From NCBI GenBank assembly GCA_018903055.1, contig JAHIPW010000127.1, forward strand, positions 1 through 8,103: 8,103 bases of DNA, in the 5' to 3' direction. A program made the position numbers and the translations under genes. This stretch comes from a bacterium (GTDB lineage Bacteria; UBP18; UBA7526). Below, piece after piece: positions 5,779 to 8,103 of this stretch. Each line of letters starts with the position of its first letter. Positions within the stretch are counted from its first letter, which is position 1. A model generated the notes under the pieces. The model saw nothing but the letters and a program-made list of their open reading frames with translations, made no database searches and had not been told where the DNA came from.

Positions 5779-7775
5779 CTTCTAATCCTTGCCCCCAGCT
5801 TCTTTTCCAGCCCCAAAGAGATTCCCTGATGAAGCTTCTTGATCTCCTCATCCTTAAGCGTCCTATTCTTTGCGCGATAGGAGATGGAGTAAGCCAATCC
5901 CTTATGGTCGGAGGGAATCTGGGTTCCCCGGTAGAGATCGAAGAATGCGACCTCCTCCACCAGTTCGCCCCCCAGGGAATAGACGGTCTGGACAACTTCT
6001 TCAGACGTAATCTCTTCCGGAAGAGAGAGAGCGATGTCCCGGACAATGGCTGGATATTTAGGAAGTTTTCGGAATCTCTTCTCGCTACTCATCAAAAGAA
6101 ATTCTTCCAGGTCAAGTTCAAAAACAAAGGCCCTCCTCTCTATTCCAAAATAGGAAAGGACTTTGGGGTCCATCTCTCCCAGAAGGCCTACTTTTCTATT
6201 GGCGATTAAAACCTCTCCTCCTCTTCCGGAAAGAAGAAAGGGTAAGGAAGCGGAACCGATCTTAGGAGATAGGATGGCCAGTTCTTCGCAGAGGGCCTCC
6301 AGGATTCCCTTCAGGTCATAGATATCGCCTTCTCCGGAGAGAAGTGCTCCCAGGGCCGTCTGTTCTCTCTTGGGAGAGAAGATGCGGCCTAACTCAAAGA
6401 CCTTTACTACGGAGTTCCCCTGATTGAGGTTATGAATAAGATTATTAAGTAGTCCGGGAATGAGACTGGGTCGCATGACATTCTGCTTCTCAGTCAAGGG
6501 GTTGGTCAACTTGATGATTTCATGAGGAGCGAAGCCCATCCTCTCTCCCTCCTCAATGGAGATGAAACCATAATTGACCACTTCTCTGTAGCCCCCGGTA
6601 ACCAAGATTTCTTTAATCTTAGGAACTAAGTTCTCGAGAGGTTCTTGGGAATAGGAAGCTATTCTTCCTCCAGGCAGGAGAGAGGGAATCCTGTGGTAGC
6701 CGTGTATTCTGGCAATCTCTTCTATTAAATCGATCTCTCTGGTAATCTCCCTTCTATATGAAGGGACCTCAACTAATTTCCCTTTCGCCTTAAATCCCAA
6801 CTTCTTTAGTATACCAGTTATCTGCTTCCAGGAAAGACGGGTCCCCAATAGAGCATTGACCCTCTCTCTCCTTAAGGTTATTCTCTTCGGTTTCCTGGGA
6901 AGAAGATTTTTATCAACGAATGCTATCTCTTCCCCGCCAGCCAGTTCGAGGATTAGATCCCGCGCTCTTCGGGAGGCAGTGAGCACTCCTTCCGGGTCGA
7001 CATCCCTCTCAAACCTATAGGATGACTCGGTAAAGAGGTTTAACTTCTTTGCTCCCTTCCTTACTACAATAGGGTCAAAGTAGGCGCTCTCTAATAAGAT
7101 GCTCTTCGTCTTAGTAGTAACCTGGGTATCCTCTCCCCCCATAATCCCAGCCAGGGCAATGGCTCTCTTGTCATCAGCGATGACCAGGATATTCTTATCC
7201 AGTATTCTCTTTCTACCATCAAGAGTGGTTATTCTCTCCCCTTCCTTTGCCTTCCGCACAATTATCTTCAACTGGCTAACTGGCAAACTGGCTAACTGGC
7301 TAACAATTTTATCTAAATCAAAAGCATGTAAAGGCTGACCGAATTCAAATAGTACATAGTTGGTAATGTCCACGATGTTATTGATGGGCTTTATTCCCAT
7401 ACTCTTCAGGCGTTCTTTTAGCCATAAAGGAGAAGGTTTGATTCTGACATTTTCAATTACTCGGCCAGTATAACGAGGGCCACCCTTCCCATCCTTTATC
7501 TCTACCTTAATAATTCCTTTTACCCTTTTATCCTTTTCACTTATCTTGGGTAGCCTCAAGGGTCTATTGATTAGAGCTGATACTTCCCTTGCCACACCGA
7601 TGATACTGGCACAATCTCCTCGATTGGTAGTGAGGTCAAGTTCTAAGATAGTATCTTTACCAGACTTTTGGATATGACTTACCTCCACTCCCGCCATGGT
7701 TAACCGGTGCGCCAGTTCCTTAGGAGGAATTTTAACATCAATATATTCTTTCAACCAACTAAGAGGAACTTTCAT
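5775..7775 (-). CDS. pheT: Phenylalanine--tRNA ligase beta subunit, short form lacking the EMAP domain
   Basis: This is the beta chain of the cytosolic alpha2-beta2 synthetase charging tRNA-Phe; it contributes editing and tRNA binding. The 666-residue product starts MKVPLSWLKEYIDVKIPPKE, the standard PheT N-terminus. The roughly 110-residue tRNA-binding (EMAP/OB) domain normally found near residues 40-150 is absent: residue 40 passes directly to ILELDLTTNRGDCASIIGVA (43-62), which usually follows that domain. Next come a B3/B4 editing domain (about 97-280), B5 (about 294-362, with EIDLIEEIARIHGY), the catalytic-like core (about 380-560, with NPLTEKQNVMRPSLIPGLL) and the FDX-ACB anticodon-binding domain (571-664). 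An 8-bp repeat inserts about ten residues at 158-168. The ATG at 7775 overlaps the hepT stop. The bacterial family is usually about 800 residues long. Confidence 0.96.
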   Translation of the reverse strand: MKVPLSWLKEYIDVKIPPKELAHRLTMAGVEVSHIQKSGKDTILELDLTTNRGDCASIIGVAREVSALINRPLRLPKISEKDKRVKGIIKVEIKDGKGGPRYTGRVIENVRIKPSPLWLKERLKSMGIKPINNIVDITNYVLFEFGQPLHAFDLDKIVSQLASLPVSQLKIIVRKAKEGERITTLDGRKRILDKNILVIADDKRAIALAGIMGGEDTQVTTKTKSILLESAYFDPIVVRKGAKKLNLFTESSYRFERDVDPEGVLTASRRARDLILELAGGEEIAFVDKNLLPRKPKRITLRRERVNALLGTRLSWKQITGILKKLGFKAKGKLVEVPSYRREITREIDLIEEIARIHGYHRIPSLLPGGRIASYSQEPLENLVPKIKEILVTGGYREVVNYGFISIEEGERMGFAPHEIIKLTNPLTEKQNVMRPSLIPGLLNNLIHNLNQGNSVVKVFELGRIFSPKREQTALGALLSGEGDIYDLKGILEALCEELAILSPKIGSASLPFLLSGRGGEVLIANRKVGLLGEMDPKVLSYFGIERRAFVFELDLEEFLLMSSEKRFRKLPKYPAIVRDIALSLPEEITSEEVVQTVYSLGGELVEEVAFFDLYRGTQIPSDHKGLAYSISYRAKNRTLKDEEIKKLHQGISLGLEKKLGARIRR
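7271..7304. repeat. In-frame 8-bp tandem array inside pheT
   Basis: On the plus strand, four octamers, ACTGGCTA, ACTGGCAA, ACTGGCTA and ACTGGCTA, are followed by a partial AC, giving 34 bp. The minus strand encodes V-S-Q-L-A-S-L-P-V-S-Q at PheT residues 158-168, between the conserved AFDLDKI and KIIVRKAKEGE. Homologues normally have only about two or three residues there, so this looks like a tolerated insertion in a surface loop. Confidence 0.8.
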
Positions 7776-8103
7776 CTTTTCTCTTTTAAATCTTCCTTCA
7801 CACTCAATATCTTCTTTTTTAACTCAAAAATCTCTTCTTTAGCAACTTCCCAGGTTAGCTCTATATCTATCCCAAAGTATTCATGAATAAGAATATCCCT
7901 CATCCCCGCAATTTGTTTCCAAGGAATGTCGGGATATTTATCCTTTATATCTCCAGGAATATTCTTAACCGCTTCTCCAATGATTTCGATTCTGCGTATA
8001 ATGGCATCTTGAATTTGCGTTGAATTGAAAAATACATCTTTTGTTATTCCTTCTGTATATTCTTCAATTCGTTTTATGCATTCTAATATATGCTCAACAA
8101 AAA
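7772..8103 (-). CDS. hepT: HepT-like HEPN ribonuclease toxin (DUF86), 5' end outside the window
   Basis: The C-terminal 109 residues are present, beginning FVEHILECIKRIEEYTEG; only a few N-terminal residues should be missing, since family members have about 110-140. The motif RDILIHEY (68-75) matches RX4HXY exactly: R68 and H73 are the expected HEPN RNase catalytic residues and Y75 the site AMPylated by the antitoxin MntA in characterised systems. IRRIEIIGEAVKNIP (35-49) and PWKQIAGMRDILIHEYFG (60-77) are typical of DUF86. The TGA overlaps the pheT ATG by four bases. GC content is about 33% by hand count over 7801-8100, visibly lower than pheT, which suggests acquisition. A MntA nucleotidyltransferase would be expected just beyond the right edge. 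Confidence 0.9.
   Translation of the reverse strand, partial: FVEHILECIKRIEEYTEGITKDVFFNSTQIQDAIIRRIEIIGEAVKNIPGDIKDKYPDIPWKQIAGMRDILIHEYFGIDIELTWEVAKEEIFELKKKILSVKEDLKEKR

Noticed and set aside
202-7338. Several plus-strand ORFs of 60-126 codons.
   Set aside because: All are antisense shadows of strongly supported minus-strand genes or lie in repeats; none has a convincing family signature or ribosome site.
7741-7775. A start for PheT further upstream, to recover the missing domain.
   Set aside because: The MKVPLSWLKEYID start is the standard PheT N-terminus, and the upstream region in that frame is overlapped by hepT. The missing segment is internal, not N-terminal.

Overview
The window is a bacterial chromosome segment of housekeeping genes, all read from the minus strand. 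In transcription order (high to low coordinates) it holds the end of a HepT-type HEPN toxin gene, pheT, a 51-codon coiled-coil ORF (zapB-like), zapA, a 6S RNA gene with its own promoter, rarA/mgsA, 5-formyltetrahydrofolate cyclo-ligase (fau), rny, the ymdB-family phosphoesterase gene, and the first 83 codons of folD, which runs off the left edge. The cluster zapA–ssrS–fau is the classic 6S RNA neighbourhood and rny–ymdB is another widespread pair. The organism looks like an uncultured bacterium with a zapA/zapB-like division apparatus. The layout resembles Desulfobacterota or candidate-phylum (for example Omnitrophota-like) genomes, but I cannot assign a phylum from the sequence alone.

Layout: hepT overlaps pheT by ATGA, pheT overlaps the small coiled-coil ORF by ATGA, and that ORF overlaps zapA by ATGA, so these four genes form one translationally coupled block. 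A well-formed sigma70-type promoter lies just past the zapA stop and drives the 6S RNA, which ends in a 12-bp closing stem plus a U-rich tract. rarA and fau follow, overlapping by 53 bp. rny, ymdB and folD come after gaps of about 200, 300 and 25 bp.

The unusual layer is not in the gene list. Nearly every junction in the lower half, and one place inside pheT, carries a short degenerate tandem array with a unit of 7, 8 or 10 bp, each with a different unit sequence: 261-290, 2949-3067, 3087-3150, 5045-5115 and 7271-7304. A looser direct-repeat region lies at 1250-1350. Two arrays are interrupted by a palindromic insert (a 68-bp cloverleaf-like element at 2976-3043 and a 20-bp hairpin at 5061-5080). 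A third, roughly 98-bp nested inverted repeat sits at 1110-1207. Some arrays have entered coding sequence: the pheT array adds about ten residues in frame, and others supply the ends of fau and ymdB.

Other points of interest are a PheT that lacks the usual N-terminal tRNA-binding (EMAP/OB) domain, and a low-GC HepT toxin with an intact RX4HXY motif coupled to this essential tRNA synthetase gene.
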